A stretch of 64,000 nucleotides of DNA, taken from positions 186,001-250,000 of the forward strand of contig OY101129.1 of NCBI GenBank assembly GCA_956465555.1, read 5' to 3'. Under the pieces are notes generated by a model, which was not told where the DNA came from, ran no database searches, and saw only the letters and a program-made list of their open reading frames with translations. This DNA comes from Nitzschia sp. pyKryTriq1 (taxonomy: Eukaryota; Bacillariophyta; Bacillariophyceae; Bacillariales; Bacillariaceae). This document shows, one piece after another, positions 30,099 through 41,602 of the stretch. Made by a program: the position numbers and the translations under genes. Within the stretch, counting starts at the first letter, position 1. Each line of letters opens with the position of its first letter.

Positions 30099-31505
30099 TC
30101 ACTCTTGCTCCAGTCGTATTTGTGACCATTCCGAAGTGTAGCTAAAGTTTAGAAGGTCTTCCAGTTCATACAGCGTCTTCCACCACAAATGGGTTCCACT
30201 CTCCACTGTCACACTGGCATTGCGGTATTTTTCAGGATTGGATGTCTCCCAAGGTTTTCCATCGTGGTCGCCTGTACCCAGAAAGTGGGCATGGTCGACA
30301 TATGGACCCGGTAAATGGCAAGTACCCATATGTCTACAGGTTGGGGCAAGATGGCTCTGAAAATGACGCTGTGTAGCTTTGGCAAACGGGTTGTTCAATT
30401 GTGTGATATTGTCCTCCCGTTCCAAAACGGAGGTCCCATTTGGTCCAGGTCCATAGTGCAAGAGTTTGTTCAAGAATATCTGAGTTACGTTTCTTCGCCA
30501 AAACCGGGCATAATGATAAAGTAGGCCTTGATCTCCGTTAGCGGCCAAGAAGCCCCAGTGATGGACGGGGCCGCCATTATGCTCAGCCGGAGTTTCTTCT
30601 GAGAGCTCGACACCCCATCCCTTTTGCTTGTCCCATTTCTTTCCAGCATCGATTACGATCTTCTTGTGGACCAAACGCTTTAATTCCTCCAGACCCTCCA
30701 TGTTGGGTTCCAGCACGAACAATCCACCAATCAATGGTACCGATCTGGTGGCAAGAATAATGTTCGGTTTCATCGTAGTCTCACTGAATCGAAACATATA
30801 GTCTAGATTTGCCAGCGGAATTACATCGCAATCCAGGTAAAGAACTCGACGATACTCGGTGAGGCTCAAGAGTTCGATCTTATTCATTTGGGACGTCACG
30901 AAGCTTGTCATATTATCGGGAACGACAGGAGTGAAATATCGAATTTTGACACCAAGTTTTTGCAGTAGCTGAGCATCCTCGTTGGGAAGACTGTCATATC
31001 CTCCTATCATCGAGATCAAAGCCACTATATCACTGGTCGAGCCTAGACGGTGAAACATTTCGGCGGCGATTAAGATGTTTGCCATGTACGGCTTGTATGA
31101 GCCCCTGTGTTGGTTGGGACCCCTCTCGCCTGGGTCTACTCGAAACATCATGAACACGTAGGCATACGGCGACGACGGGGAATCGCGATTGGCAATTTCT
31201 GCACTTGCAGTAGCACTGTCCTTGTTGTCCACAGTTGCCACGAAGGATGTGGCATCTTCTCGACGAGCATGGGGCAGCCAGAAAGCCAACTCCTCCAAAT
31301 GCCCATCGAGTTTTTCGACCACTGTCAAGGACTTTTTATAATTCCTCGCGCACAGGATGAACACCGAAATTACGATAGTCACAGTGCGAAGGACGGGCAG
31401 CAGTTTCCTAGCGTTCCTATCCCTTCTACTTCTACCTACACCTGTACTGCCAGCGGCCCGAGGCCCAGAGAAGGGAGGAGGTTGGGATGGTTTTTCTTCC
31501 AACAT
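30099..31505 (-). CDS. GT8-family glycosyltransferase, type II membrane protein
   Basis: A 468-residue single-exon protein. A cytoplasmic basic segment (GRSRRDRNARKLLPVLR) precedes one signal anchor (TVTIVISVFILCARNY, about residues 42-58), so the catalytic part should face the Golgi or ER lumen. The GT8/glycogenin-like fold is shown by YMANILIAAEMFHRL, LLSLTEYRRVLYLDCDVIPL (DxD-type metal site as DCD, about residue 225), and IGGLFVLEPNMEGLEEL. A C-terminal HWGFLAANGDQGLLYHY region carries further conserved GT8 elements. Donor and acceptor sugars are not readable from the sequence. It is longer than soluble glycogenin catalytic domains because of the anchor and a C-terminal extension with NxT/NxS sites. 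Confidence 0.85.
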   Translation of the reverse strand: MLEEKPSQPPPFSGPRAAGSTGVGRSRRDRNARKLLPVLRTVTIVISVFILCARNYKKSLTVVEKLDGHLEELAFWLPHARREDATSFVATVDNKDSATASAEIANRDSPSSPYAYVFMMFRVDPGERGPNQHRGSYKPYMANILIAAEMFHRLGSTSDIVALISMIGGYDSLPNEDAQLLQKLGVKIRYFTPVVPDNMTSFVTSQMNKIELLSLTEYRRVLYLDCDVIPLANLDYMFRFSETTMKPNIILATRSVPLIGGLFVLEPNMEGLEELKRLVHKKIVIDAGKKWDKQKGWGVELSEETPAEHNGGPVHHWGFLAANGDQGLLYHYARFWRRNVTQIFLNKLLHYGPGPNGTSVLEREDNITQLNNPFAKATQRHFQSHLAPTCRHMGTCHLPGPYVDHAHFLGTGDHDGKPWETSNPEKYRNASVTVESGTHLWWKTLYELEDLLNFSYTSEWSQIRLEQE

Positions 31506-32297
31506 CAGAGCTCTTCCACACTAATTCTCTGCTGTCACTGTCTCCACATCGTTTGATGTTGCTGTACAGCACGCGTATGCATTCGTTGAGCTGAATACTC
31601 GTTGACTAGAGACAGAGATCAGCGGATAGACTATGTTGTATTGCAAATACAATATCTTGTGTGAAATGAATGAATGATGAATGAATGATGAATGAATGAT
31701 GAATGAATGATGAATGAAGAATATGGTACGTAGCACCGGTACAGGTAAAGTACGGTACAGTAGTAGCAGTTACGCCGGTACCACCGGCACTTATTTTGAA
31801 AAATTCAAAAGTATGAGTACATCTACCTACTGTACAGTACAGTACGTACATACGTACAGACAGTGTCAGTCCCACCGCCGACCGTTCAATGTTGATCGCG
31901 CGAATTCGCGCGACCTGCCTAGTTGCCTCCTTGATCCTTGGATCCGCACGACCATGCATCATCATGCATCATCATGCATCATGCATGTGCATAGACCATC
32001 CCTGCCCGTCGTCGGTCGTCGGCGGCAGATCGCATCGAGAGGTGGAGATGATAGAGGCGCCCGCGCGGGGAGTGATGATTTTTTTGGGTGGTGGTGTGTG
32101 GTGTGTGATATATGTTGTGTGGTCGGTGTGCATTGCAAGACTTGCAAATCCAAGGAGCAAGGAGTAGACTACCGGTACAGGTAGAGAGTCTTATATCTCG
32201 ACGCCAGGTGCAGTATCCAGCACAAGTACAAGTGCAAGTACTCGTAAAGCAACAGTCAACACTCAACACTCAACGCTCAACTGTCAAAAGTCTCAAC
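31506..32297. other. Spacer with ATGAATGA tandem repeat and GTAC block
   Basis: The divergent promoter region of the GT8 and eIF3c genes. It contains an 11-bp tandem (GAATGAATGAT, about four copies, 31668-31717), a GTAC-rich block (31728-31865), a short CATGCATCATCATGCATCAT repeat (31955-31985), and CAACACTCAACACTCAAC repeats just before the eIF3c start. No gene is supported. Confidence 0.55.
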
Positions 32298-35200
32298 ATG
32301 TCTCGCTTTTGGGCTGGCGCTAGTTCCAGCGACAGCGATTCCTCGAGCGAGTCGGACAGCGACTACTCGAGCGACGAAGACGCCAAGGGAGGAGCCGGCG
32401 GTGCCAACCGATGGGTCGACTTCTCGGACAGCGACAGCGACGATGACGAAGTTCGCGTCGTCAAGTCGGGCCGGGATCGCGCCATCGAGACGTTCACCAA
32501 GCACATTGGCAACATTCGCAGCGCCATGAAGAACCGGGACTACTACGCGATCCAGACCGAGTTTGATGAACTGGCCAAAGCCATGATCAAGGCCAAGAAG
32601 ATTCTGGCAGAAGGCGTGCCGCGGAATCTCGTCAAGATCCTCGTGGATCTGGAGGAATACGTCCCGGAGCGACTGGCGGATCGCGCCGCCTTTCGTAAAC
32701 TCAGCGCCCGCCAAGGACGTGCTCTCAATCGGATGAAACTCACGCTAAAAAAACATAACAAGCCCTTCCAAGTCGTCATGGAGAACTATCGTAAGAATCC
32801 GGACGATGACGACGAAGATGGAAACGATCCAGACGGTGATGCCGCGGACGAATCGAGCGACGACGACTCGAGTTCCAGTTCGAGTAGCAGCAGCAGCAGT
32901 TCTGATTCGGATGCCAAGAAGAAGGAGAAGAAGGACAAGGACAGTGATTCGGTAAGTACTCGTTCTTCTGTTGCTTTCTCGTTTTGCCTTTGCTCCCTTC
33001 ATCCATCCATGCATCCATCACGAGGATCGCCATTACGACTCTCTCCGAGAGCTGAATTCCTCGTTTCCGATATCATCCTTTCTCTCCGTTTCACTGGTGT
33101 CGCTGTCAAAGCGGGATGCAACGGGCCGGAAGGGTGTATGAGACCACAGCAACAAGATTGTATAATTTTTGAGTGATAGTGATAGGTGGATTCGATGGCT
33201 GGCATTGCTTGAATACGGACAACTGTTGAGGAATTCTGTGGGACGGCTTTCTCACTTTTTTCAATTATGGTTTCAGGACTCGGATAGTAACAGTGGAGGT
33301 AACGAAGGCTCGGACGATGATTCCGAAGTCGATTGGAATAATGACGATGATTCCGATTCCAGTTCCAGCGATGATGAGGCCGGTGCCTTTGGTGAGCTAA
33401 AGGGACGCGCCAAGTGGCTCAAGAAGAATACGGCTGTTGTCAAGAAAGACAAAAAGCGAACAGATAAACCAAAATCGACAGCCGATAAGCAAAAGGAGGC
33501 CACTACCACCATGTCCAAGGACCACGAGGCTTTGCGAGCCCCTAAGTCGGTCATTCCACTCGAGGGGTTGACGGCAGCCTTGTTGAACAAGAAAGTCCAA
33601 GAAATCGCTTCCCAACGAGGACGCCGCGGAACGGATTCGCGGCACTTGTTGAGGCAACTTGAAGGATTGTCACGATTGTCCATTCAGTTCGGTCCCCGTA
33701 TCGAGGTGCCAATTCTGATGTACGTCATTTCGGCTCAATTTGGACTGCAGCGGAATATGGATGACTACATGGATACTTCCATGTGGAGATCCTGTGCCTC
33801 TTACCTGGAACGCATTTCGAAGGTTATTGTCGATGATGGATACAAACTGGGAGTTCATACGGTTGATGAGGCGGATTTGGTGTTGGGCAACCAAGGAGGG
33901 AATTCGGCAGCCAATCGGATGAAGGCTGCAGCCTCGGGAACGCAAGGGGCCATGGCGGCTGTGGCAGCCGAACAGACCTTGATCAATCCGCATTCTGGTG
34001 AAGCCGAAACTGAAGATGAACGGGCGGAACGATTGCGTGTCGAAAGAGAAGCCTCCATGTCGGAAGACGAAAAAAAGACCATTCCCGTAGTTGGATCTCT
34101 CTCCATGTACCTCAACACTTTGGAGCAAGAGTACACCAAAAGTCTACAGAAGATATCACACCATACAGCGGAGTATGTGGCACGTCTTCGCGATGAAGCA
34201 AAGCTTGTCATGCTTTTGACGAAGGGTCAAACCTATTTTCAACGAGAAGGAATGACGGACGAGGCTGCATCCATAGCCCAGCTCAGAGTGGAACATTTGT
34301 ACTACCGTCATGATACTATCGCGAAGCAAGTTGACAAGGCAGCCGAGTTTTATGAAATTTATGGAGAAGTGGACATGCTGCACCCGGCATGTGTCTCAGA
34401 GGGGCGGGCTGGAACGGATTTCACTATTTCACATCCCGCCGCTTCTTCGGGCAAGCCGATCATGGCGGACGATCCAGCCGACGGAACGGATTGGTCAGAG
34501 CTCATCCAGAGTCTTTGTACGTTTGTCTACCAGAACGGAAGTGACATGGCTAAGGCACGAGCGACGATCTGTCACGTCTTCCATCATGCCTTGCACGATC
34601 GATTCCTGGAAGCCCGCGACTTGTTGCTCATGTCCCATCTGCAAGACAAAATATATGACGTGAATGATATTTCAACCATGATTTTGTTCAATCGTATGAT
34701 GGTTACCTTGGGAATGTGCGCCTTTCGCCAGGGGCGGATCTGGGACGCCCACCAATGTTTGGCCGAAGTTTGCTCGGGTCGCGTCCGCGAACTGTTGGCG
34801 CAAGGCGTCTCGATGGGACGCTTCAGCGACAAGACGCCCGAACAAGAGAAAGCCGAAAAACGTCGTCAAGTTCCCTACCACCAACACATCAATCTCGACC
34901 TACTCGAGGCTTGTCATCTGATCAGCGCCATGCTGTTGGAAATTCCCAACATGGCCTCTTCTTCCGTTTCTGATGCTGGCAACCATCGTCGCACTCGACC
35001 CATCAGTCGTACGTTTCGCAAGTACCACGACATCTATGACCATCAAGTGTTTACCGGTCCGCCCGAACAAACACGAGACTACGTTATGCGAGCAGCCAAG
35101 TGTCTCATGAAGGGAGATTGGAAGTCCTGCGTGGACCTCTGCACCAACTTAGAAGTCTGGAATTTGGTTCCAGGAGAAGGATCCGCTCAGTCGATTCAGT

Positions 35201-35748
35201 CTATGCTCCAAGAAAAGATCAAGTTAGAAGGCCTCCGCACGTATCTCTTTGCCTTTTCGGCTCAATACGACTCCTTGTCGTTGAGCCAACTTTGTGGTAT
35301 GTTTGATATGACCAAGAACGAAGTACACAGTGTCGTCTCCAAGATGATGATCAACCGTGAACTCTTTGCCAGCTGGGATCAGCCCACAGAAACCATTGTG
35401 TTGCGAAAGGTTGAGCCCAACAGCTTGCAAGCCATGGCCTTGCAATTTGCAGAAAAGGCAGCCAACTTGGTGGAAGCCAACGAGCGTCTCTTGGACGCTA
35501 CGAGTGGAAACCACGGCTACCGCGACGACTGGAAGGGCGGAGACGGCGAGGATCGTCGCAACCGAGGTGGATACCACCATCAAGGTGGCACAAATCGGGC
35601 TAATCAAGGCTTTAATCGCCGCGATGGGGGCAACTTTGGTGGCCGTGGTGGTGGCCGTCGAGGCGGCCGCGGTGGCGGCCGTGGTGGAGGCCGCGGTGGT
35701 GGCCGTGGCGGTGGCCGCGGTGGAGGTCACGGTCGTCAACGAAACTAG
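32298..35748 (+). CDS. EIF3C: Eukaryotic translation initiation factor 3 subunit C
   Basis: Exons 32298-32951 and 33277-35748 (intron GTAAGT...TTTCAG, 325 bp) give 1041 residues. MSRFWAG at the start, followed by Ser/Asp-rich acidic tracts, is the eIF3c/NIP1 opening. The conserved N-terminal core includes NIRSAMKNRDYYAIQTEFDE and LVDLEEYVPERLADRAAFRK. After the intron come RRGTDSRHLLRQLEGL, MYVISAQFGLQRNMDDYMD, and the C-terminal PCI/winged-helix region (LRTYLFAFSAQYDSLSLSQL and MFDMTKNEVHSVVSKMM, about 870-935). The protein ends in a Gly/Arg-rich RGG tail (35570-35740). It is a core scaffold of the eIF3 complex that binds the 40S ribosome and initiation factors. The intron sits inside the acidic linker. 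The RGG tail is longer than I expect for this subunit and may bind RNA. Confidence 0.95.
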
Positions 35749-36205
35749 TTGGAGAGCAGATGCCGACAAAAAAATCCCTGGACATTCATACAGTAGTAAA
35801 CCATTGAGAACCTAAAAATAAGCAAAGCATTCCAAAAGAAATAAACAGGTCATATTTATCGGCTGCAGCCAAAGACACCCCCGGGGCTTGTCCCGGTTCT
35901 GGATTCTCTTGATGCCGCGGTGTCCGAATCGCTACCCAGTGGGTCGTTACACAATATGTAGCTGCAATCACGGGCCCAGGAGGCTTGGCCTTACACCAAC
36001 GCTCGCCAAAGAGTGTAGCAATGGCGGGCCCCCCTCGCCTATTTTAACTTTCTTTTCCCATCACGTGATGTTCTAATACGAAGAAACGGAATGATCTGGG
36101 ATGTACGAATAGCTCGCAACACGTGCGGGAGCGGTGCCATGTGTTGCGAGAGAACGTCGACAACCATCGGTGTGGTTTTTGGCAAAAATAGCTGCCACAA
36201 AGTAT
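35749..36205. other. Convergent 3' flanks
   Basis: The region between the ends of the eIF3c and RING genes. It holds ordinary unique sequence, presumably both 3' UTRs. No gene or repeat seen. Confidence 0.4.
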
Positions 36206-37349
36206 TCAGGGAGACATACAGCATTCACCTTCTGTGTTACATCTTCCGTTAGGAACCGCATCATCGATAGAAAAACCTGGTATTCCCCACATTGGAGAAC
36301 TGCAGGCGCATGCCTGATTGCCAAGACAAGCGTTGTCTCCCACGCCCACTCGAAGCCACCTACACGCCAGGAAGCCATTACAAGAATTGTTCCCCACATT
36401 GACTCTGAGTTGCTTACACGCCTCGACGCCATTGCACGAAGAAAATCCAATCTCTATACACGGAATGGCTTGAAAGCAAGCCATGTTTCCTTCCTGACAT
36501 GATCCTGTTCCTATGGAAATATTGCGCCTTGTTCCTTGTGCACTACAAAATGATTCTTCCATTGCAATTCGGCCGCTGTTTTTACTTGCCAAGACCATAG
36601 ATAAAATTAAATACCCTGCTCCCGCAATGAACAAGAGGGCATTTGCAACGTAGCACACTCGGCACCAAGGAAAGCCGGCCATCTCTGGCGGCCGTTGTTG
36701 TTGGATCGTCTGGTGATCCCTTTGATCCACGTGACCGGTGGTTTGTGGAATCATACCAGTACCATCGCATTCTCTCAAAATAGCCTGAAAGGTGTCTTTG
36801 TCCCAAAGCGCTTGTCGGCACGTTGGACAGTCATCGTGGTTTTTCTTCATCCATTCCATGAGACAGTCATAATGAAAAGAGTGTTGGCACAAGCCGGAAA
36901 CCTTTTGCGACTCTCCTATTAAATTTGATATTCGTCGGACAATAGTAGTTCATATTATACAAAGTCAGAAATAAACCGGGGTTGGAATCATCTGGAATTA
37001 GGTTCGATCCTACTAGACACGACATCAACGTAAACGTACCGATCCTTTCGAGACAGATGACACATATAACTTTCGAATCTGAAATATCTTGAGAGGGAAG
37101 ATCCCGTTTGCTATCTCCCCGACCTAACGATACTGTTCGATGAGTTTCCCTGGAAGAAGCTTCCATTGGAGTATTCGCACTTGTATTAGCCAACGCTGGT
37201 CGAAGATCGCCCGTTTCTGCATCTGGTTCCGTTTTCTCACTGGTTGAAGGGTCCAGGTTGGTCACGGATCGTTCGTCGTTCCCGTCGCGGTCACAACGCT
37301 GGTCCTGGCGTGGAAACAACACCTCCAAGATACGCTCTCGATTCATCAT
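36206..37349 (-). CDS. RING-H2 membrane protein with Cys-rich repeat tail
   Basis: Exons 37349-37040 and 36915-36206 join in phase (G|GA) to give 339 residues; the join restores the RING domain CVICLERIG-ESQKVSG-LCQHSFHYDC-LMEWMKKNHDDCPTC (about residues 96-136), a C3H2C3-type finger typical of E3 ubiquitin ligases. An acidic disordered N-terminus precedes it. A Gln-rich linker leads to a membrane segment (VANALLFIAGAGYLILSMVLA, about 185-208). The C-terminal tail has three related Cys-rich units of the pattern GxxSCNGxxACxxLRVxVGxNxC, ending in a cluster of cysteines; it is probably lumenal and disulphide-bonded. The RING faces the cytosol if the single helix spans once. I infer a membrane-bound ubiquitin ligase of unknown substrate. 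Confidence 0.82.
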
Positions 37350-37752
37350 CTACTGTAACTCTAGCTTTAGAGCTACCGCCAGTCGTATTCCCTTTTGTTG
37401 ACTCTTTTTGGTACTTGGAAAATGGTGCTGGAGGTTGGGAGCACCGAGTTTGTGAGACAGCTCATAATACTGTAGTCTCCTTGCTCCAAGACAGCAGCCA
37501 CAGGAGGGAAGAGACAGAAGAGATATACCGGTTCCGGTGTACGGTACCGTATGATACAAGTACTGCTCTACTACTACCGTACAGCGCGTTTTCCGTATGG
37601 ATACTCGCAATAAAATCAGTGAAAAACGCGCACGATTGATTCGTACGATTTGTGCCAAACGCGCGCTGGCCATCCATGGCGCGCCACATTTATTCTAGAG
37701 GATTTCCGTGATAACTATGGATCATCAAACTCATCCATCTAGCCTCCAAAAG

Positions 37753-37837
37753 TGGTACACTCCCCATCCTAAATCAACTTTCCGTTAGTTCATACTCTTC
37801 GGATGACCAAACTTGCTTTAGGATGGGGAGTGTACCA
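37753..37837. repeat. Perfect 21-bp inverted repeat with 43-nt loop
   Basis: The left arm TGGTACACTCCCCATCCTAA (plus one more A, 37753-37773) is the exact reverse complement of the right arm at 37817-37837. Directly after the right arm is a second palindrome, ACCATTTTTAAAAATGGT (37834-37851). The transcript of either strand would form a stable hairpin. It could be a small hairpin element, a short noncoding RNA precursor or the ends of a tiny MITE; no target-site duplication is evident. Confidence 0.85.
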
Positions 37838-38953
37838 TTTTTAAAAATGGTGCACACAAATGAAAATAGTAGTGGGGAGTACTGGTAGTAGTAAGCATTT
37901 CTTCGTAGAACCACGTAGAATGAGTACCAGAGAATGGTTCTCAAAAATAAATATTTTGAAATTTGAATATCTCGCCGAATTTACGTCATTTACACTTCAT
38001 TCCAATAGCTTGACACCTGGAAATAAGACGGGCTTTCAGTTTCTGCACTTTCTTTGACTGTGAGAGTTTTGTTGAACACTTCACTTTTGGGATTTGCTTC
38101 CAGCAGTCACGAGGATTTAGTATGTGAAAGCGAAGTTTCACCGCCACCTTGTTGAACTTATCGACTACGTGGAACAGGCCTTCCCCACCAATCTCCGCGG
38201 TGAACGATGGAACAGTGGGCTTCTGCAACTCCTTGCGTTTCCTTCTCCAACTTCACCGTTTCAAGATCTTCCTTTTTGTTCGACATCATCATGTTGCTTT
38301 GTTGAATGGTTTACTTGTCCTATCAAGGGGTATAGCTGGAATTACATCAGAATATATGATCATTAATAATATACGTATGATAAACGATTCCATGTGGATC
38401 CCATTATCGTGACGTGGCAGTTCCTCGTGGATACTGCTGCAGCCGGCGGGGCATACTGGTGTCACTCTACTAACTTCGGTACACGCGTTTTAGACCGCGT
38501 CCATTCGTGACACCGTTCTTCATTGCAGCATGGTGTAGAGCCCCTCGCCACAACCGTTGCAAGATGGCGATCTTGGATGTCCTGTGAAGTAAGGATCGCT
38601 TCTAGATGAAATGCATTAGTCTTGACAGCGGTGTCACGACTAGTTGGAACGCTATGACGTCACGCAGTGTCAGGCTGACGTTGACAGGATGGAAGGACAG
38701 ACCGATGACGTCGACAGGACACTGCAACCGTCTACGACGACATGCTGGTTCAAAAAAGGCATATTAGCAGTCACGAATGGGAAAAACACTTATGATGAAA
38801 TAAATCCTCGATGACCGCCGCCACGACGACATTCGCCGCGTGGTCAGAGCGAGGCGCAGATCAGCAATCAGCACAGCCCTGCAGTACCGTAGCGGTACCA
38901 GAGGTGCAGCACAGTACCTGTACAGAAAATTACATTACAGTACAGTCTACAGT

Positions 38954-38990
38954 AAAGTACAGTACAGTACAGTACAGTACAGTACACACC
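38954..38990. repeat. Pentanucleotide (AGTAC)n microsatellite
   Basis: About seven tandem AGTAC units, preceded and followed by diverged copies of the same word. It sits within a larger GTAC-rich stretch upstream of the gene at 39249. Confidence 0.9.
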
Positions 38991-39248
38991 TGGTACTGTA
39001 CGAGGTACAGATTACAGATACCAGTCCCGCGTTATATCATACGCAGGACGAGTACGAAGTACTGTACTGGTAACTTTAAAAACTGATGCAAACAAAACAA
39101 CAAATGTACCTACACGAAATCCGTCCACGATCATCCACAATCCACAACAACCCTGTCTCCTGTACGAGTAGAGCATTATCAAACTATTCGGTAGTCTACA
39201 GTAAACTACGACAACAAAACAACCAAGCAATAACATATTTGTTTCAGC

Positions 39249-40919
39249 ATGACACCACGATCCTCGCATGTCTTGGTCGACACTGCTGACTCCTCGTCGG
39301 AAGAAACGCAAACAACATCAGCCCTGGTGCCGATGGACCGAACGCCGAGCCGCGCCGAACGAAAGAGCCTCGCCCTGGATGCTGCTTCGATGGGGCGTCT
39401 TTCGCGTTTGCCCGAGCATGTCGTCGAGGCAGTGGCTGTGGCTGAAGAAAAAGAAGAAGGAGCAGAATGGAAGCTGAAGCGGGCAATGCAAACCCAGGTT
39501 CTGAAGAGCTCGTTCATTCGGTGCATTCAAGAAGCCGCCGCGGTCGGACTGGTGAAACGTTTGGAGGAGGTGGATATTGTCTCGAATCGTCACAGCGATC
39601 AGAAGCACGACGAAAGCACCAACACCAAGGAAAACTCTCCTAACCGACCACCGAGAGGGAGAAGAGCCTTTGGCCTCTTGGAAAATCACGTCCGGCGCTC
39701 CCGAGAAGCCAAAGCTAGAAGCTGGAGCTCGAATGCTGCAATGCTGGAAGCCTTTGAGCAGCAAGATCAAGTGCGAAGTTCTTGGCATGCTACGACTACG
39801 AGTACCGGTACGAGTACTTCACCCCTTCCGTCCCCGGTTGTTCCGCGATGGCGTCGGCGCTTCAACGGAATGACACCGGAGAAGCAGCGAGAATGCGTGG
39901 CGTTGGAAGCTGCCAACCGAGCCTTTGATCGCATCTGGCGATTGGAGAATGAATTTGACAGGGAGTTGATGATCCGGGAGGGGTGCTCATGTATCTACTG
40001 CTCGAGCAGCCCATCTTCGTACCAGACACAAGAATACCAACGTATGTCCAAGGATCCTACCTATTTTCCGCCGCCTATGGATCTCCAAGAGGACGACGAG
40101 TGTGGTGATGAGGAAACCATCAAAAGGGAACTCCCTTCCCCGGTTATTCCCACATTGGCGACGTTGTATGGTAGCTCTCCGGCTTCCGCCGAAGCAGTCA
40201 AGCAAGCTATGGATCAAATCCTTCCCCAAGTCGCTACCAAGGCCTGGGACCGAGCTCTCAAGCTGCAAAAGAAGGGCCAAGCACACTTAATCACTAATCG
40301 ATGCAGCTGTGTGTACTGTGGGACGGCTTCCCCCCGACAAACACGTCATTACAAACGTCTGGAGGGACGAACGAATCGTGAGATGTCCACCGTGATCCCC
40401 CCACCTCCCGTGTCATCGGCGCCAGCGCCCAAGGCCACAAAAGGGCAGCATGCCCCACGGTCCCTCACGCCGCCGCCGCCCTCTTCAGCCCAGACAGTTT
40501 TCGCCCGCGGCAACGAGCCAAAGCGTTCGACCAGTGCGCCTGCCACCACTTCGCCTACGAGCAAGATTCGCAGTGTCGCGCAGCAGTACAATGAAAAGAA
40601 GGGTGCCGTCATGCCATCTTGGGTCTCGCCTTTGGTCAATCGGAAGTACATCAATTACCAACAACAGCAAAAGTATACATTTGCCCCTACCACTCCAACC
40701 TCCTCTCAAAAAGTCGTCAGTGCCCACGCGTCTCCCGCGGGTGTCACGAGTTTCCACGGTTTGGATGCTCCACCGCTCTTTCGTGATGGTGACGAAGAGG
40801 ACCATCACTCAAACAATTTTAGCGCTGAACGCCGAACGAAGCATTCATTGGATGGGGATATCGACGAAGAAGAGATTCTCTGGGGAAATCTATCTTCTAG
40901 TGTCGTTCCAAGATTGTAG
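39249..40919 (+). CDS. Unknown protein with two CSCxYC motifs
   Basis: A 556-residue single-exon protein of no recognised family. It has an amphipathic helical N-terminal part (RLPEHVVEAVAVAEEKEEG, FIRCIQEAAAVGLVKRLEEV) and two related units: FDRIWRLENEFDRELMIREG followed by CSCIYCSSSPSSYQTQEYQRM-like sequence (about 243-265), and AWDRALKLQKKGQAHLITNR followed by CSCVYCGTASPRQTRHYKRL (about 350-370). Each unit pairs a helix with CxCxxC and a QTxxYxRL tail; three close cysteines could bind a metal or form part of a zinc site. The C-terminal third is Pro/Ser/Thr-rich and disordered. No signal or membrane segment is present. The ORF is long and clearly coding, but its role cannot be named. Confidence 0.7.
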   Translation: MTPRSSHVLVDTADSSSEETQTTSALVPMDRTPSRAERKSLALDAASMGRLSRLPEHVVEAVAVAEEKEEGAEWKLKRAMQTQVLKSSFIRCIQEAAAVGLVKRLEEVDIVSNRHSDQKHDESTNTKENSPNRPPRGRRAFGLLENHVRRSREAKARSWSSNAAMLEAFEQQDQVRSSWHATTTSTGTSTSPLPSPVVPRWRRRFNGMTPEKQRECVALEAANRAFDRIWRLENEFDRELMIREGCSCIYCSSSPSSYQTQEYQRMSKDPTYFPPPMDLQEDDECGDEETIKRELPSPVIPTLATLYGSSPASAEAVKQAMDQILPQVATKAWDRALKLQKKGQAHLITNRCSCVYCGTASPRQTRHYKRLEGRTNREMSTVIPPPPVSSAPAPKATKGQHAPRSLTPPPPSSAQTVFARGNEPKRSTSAPATTSPTSKIRSVAQQYNEKKGAVMPSWVSPLVNRKYINYQQQQKYTFAPTTPTSSQKVVSAHASPAGVTSFHGLDAPPLFRDGDEEDHHSNNFSAERRTKHSLDGDIDEEEILWGNLSSSVVPRL

Positions 40920-41602
40920 TTCGAGACTGTAGAATTTTTAATTTTTGAAACATGCATTTTACAGCAAAATCTAGAGCACGTACGAAGAAGTACCCTAGTA
41001 GAAATAATTGTTGATTACATACAACGTAGCAAAGAAAACTCAGCGTAAAATAGCTGGTCAAATAGATTACAACGGTAGGTCGAGATGTCGGCCTCCGCCA
41101 GGAAATATGTAGTACATGTCCTTTATTACCAGTAGAGGGTTTTCTTTACCGGCAGCTACAGTAGCGTCAATGTTTTGACCGTCCGTTAGTCCATACGTTA
41201 CACTATCCGTCATTATTTTCGTCAAAACAATCATTAGTTCGCCAAAAAGCTCGGATTTTCGCAAAAATATCGTATGTAAAAAGAAGGAATTTACGCGATA
41301 CAAAGGAGAAAAATCTTTATTAAACATACAGTCACGTATATTGGATCCCCTTTGAGCATCAATCAATCGCGCACACTATTTTTGGTGTTTCTAACTAAAT
41401 TACCAAAACTTCGAAAAATTAATGGCTTCACAAAATAATAAGAAGGGTTATAACTAACATGCAAGACAAGACAAAACATACCGGTACCGGTAGACCTGAT
41501 GTTACAACATTGTCACGCACTGTCGCATCCTTGCGTTCCTCTACTAGGACGAACGACCACAGTAAAAACCCAAGACGGGAACTTAAGCTCGCAATCTAGA
41601 TA
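40920..41602. other. Spacer with one doubtful short frame
   Basis: AT-rich sequence. A minus-strand frame 41366-41067 (99 residues, ending VIKDMYYIFPGGGRHLDLPL) has a protein-like tail but no family or intron evidence; I leave it uncalled. GTACCGGTAC words occur near 41480. The right end should contain the LRR gene promoter. Confidence 0.4.

Larger units (their letters stand above)
37350..39248. other. Gene-free 1.9 kb spacer
   Basis: There is no supported gene. A minus-strand frame (38228-37986, KPTVPSFTAEIGGEGLFHVV) looks protein-like but has no start or family and may be a remnant. The stretch contains the inverted repeat at 37753-37837 and the AGTAC-type tandem at 38954-38990, listed separately, and GTAC-rich sequence up to about 39070, upstream of the next gene. 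Confidence 0.45.
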
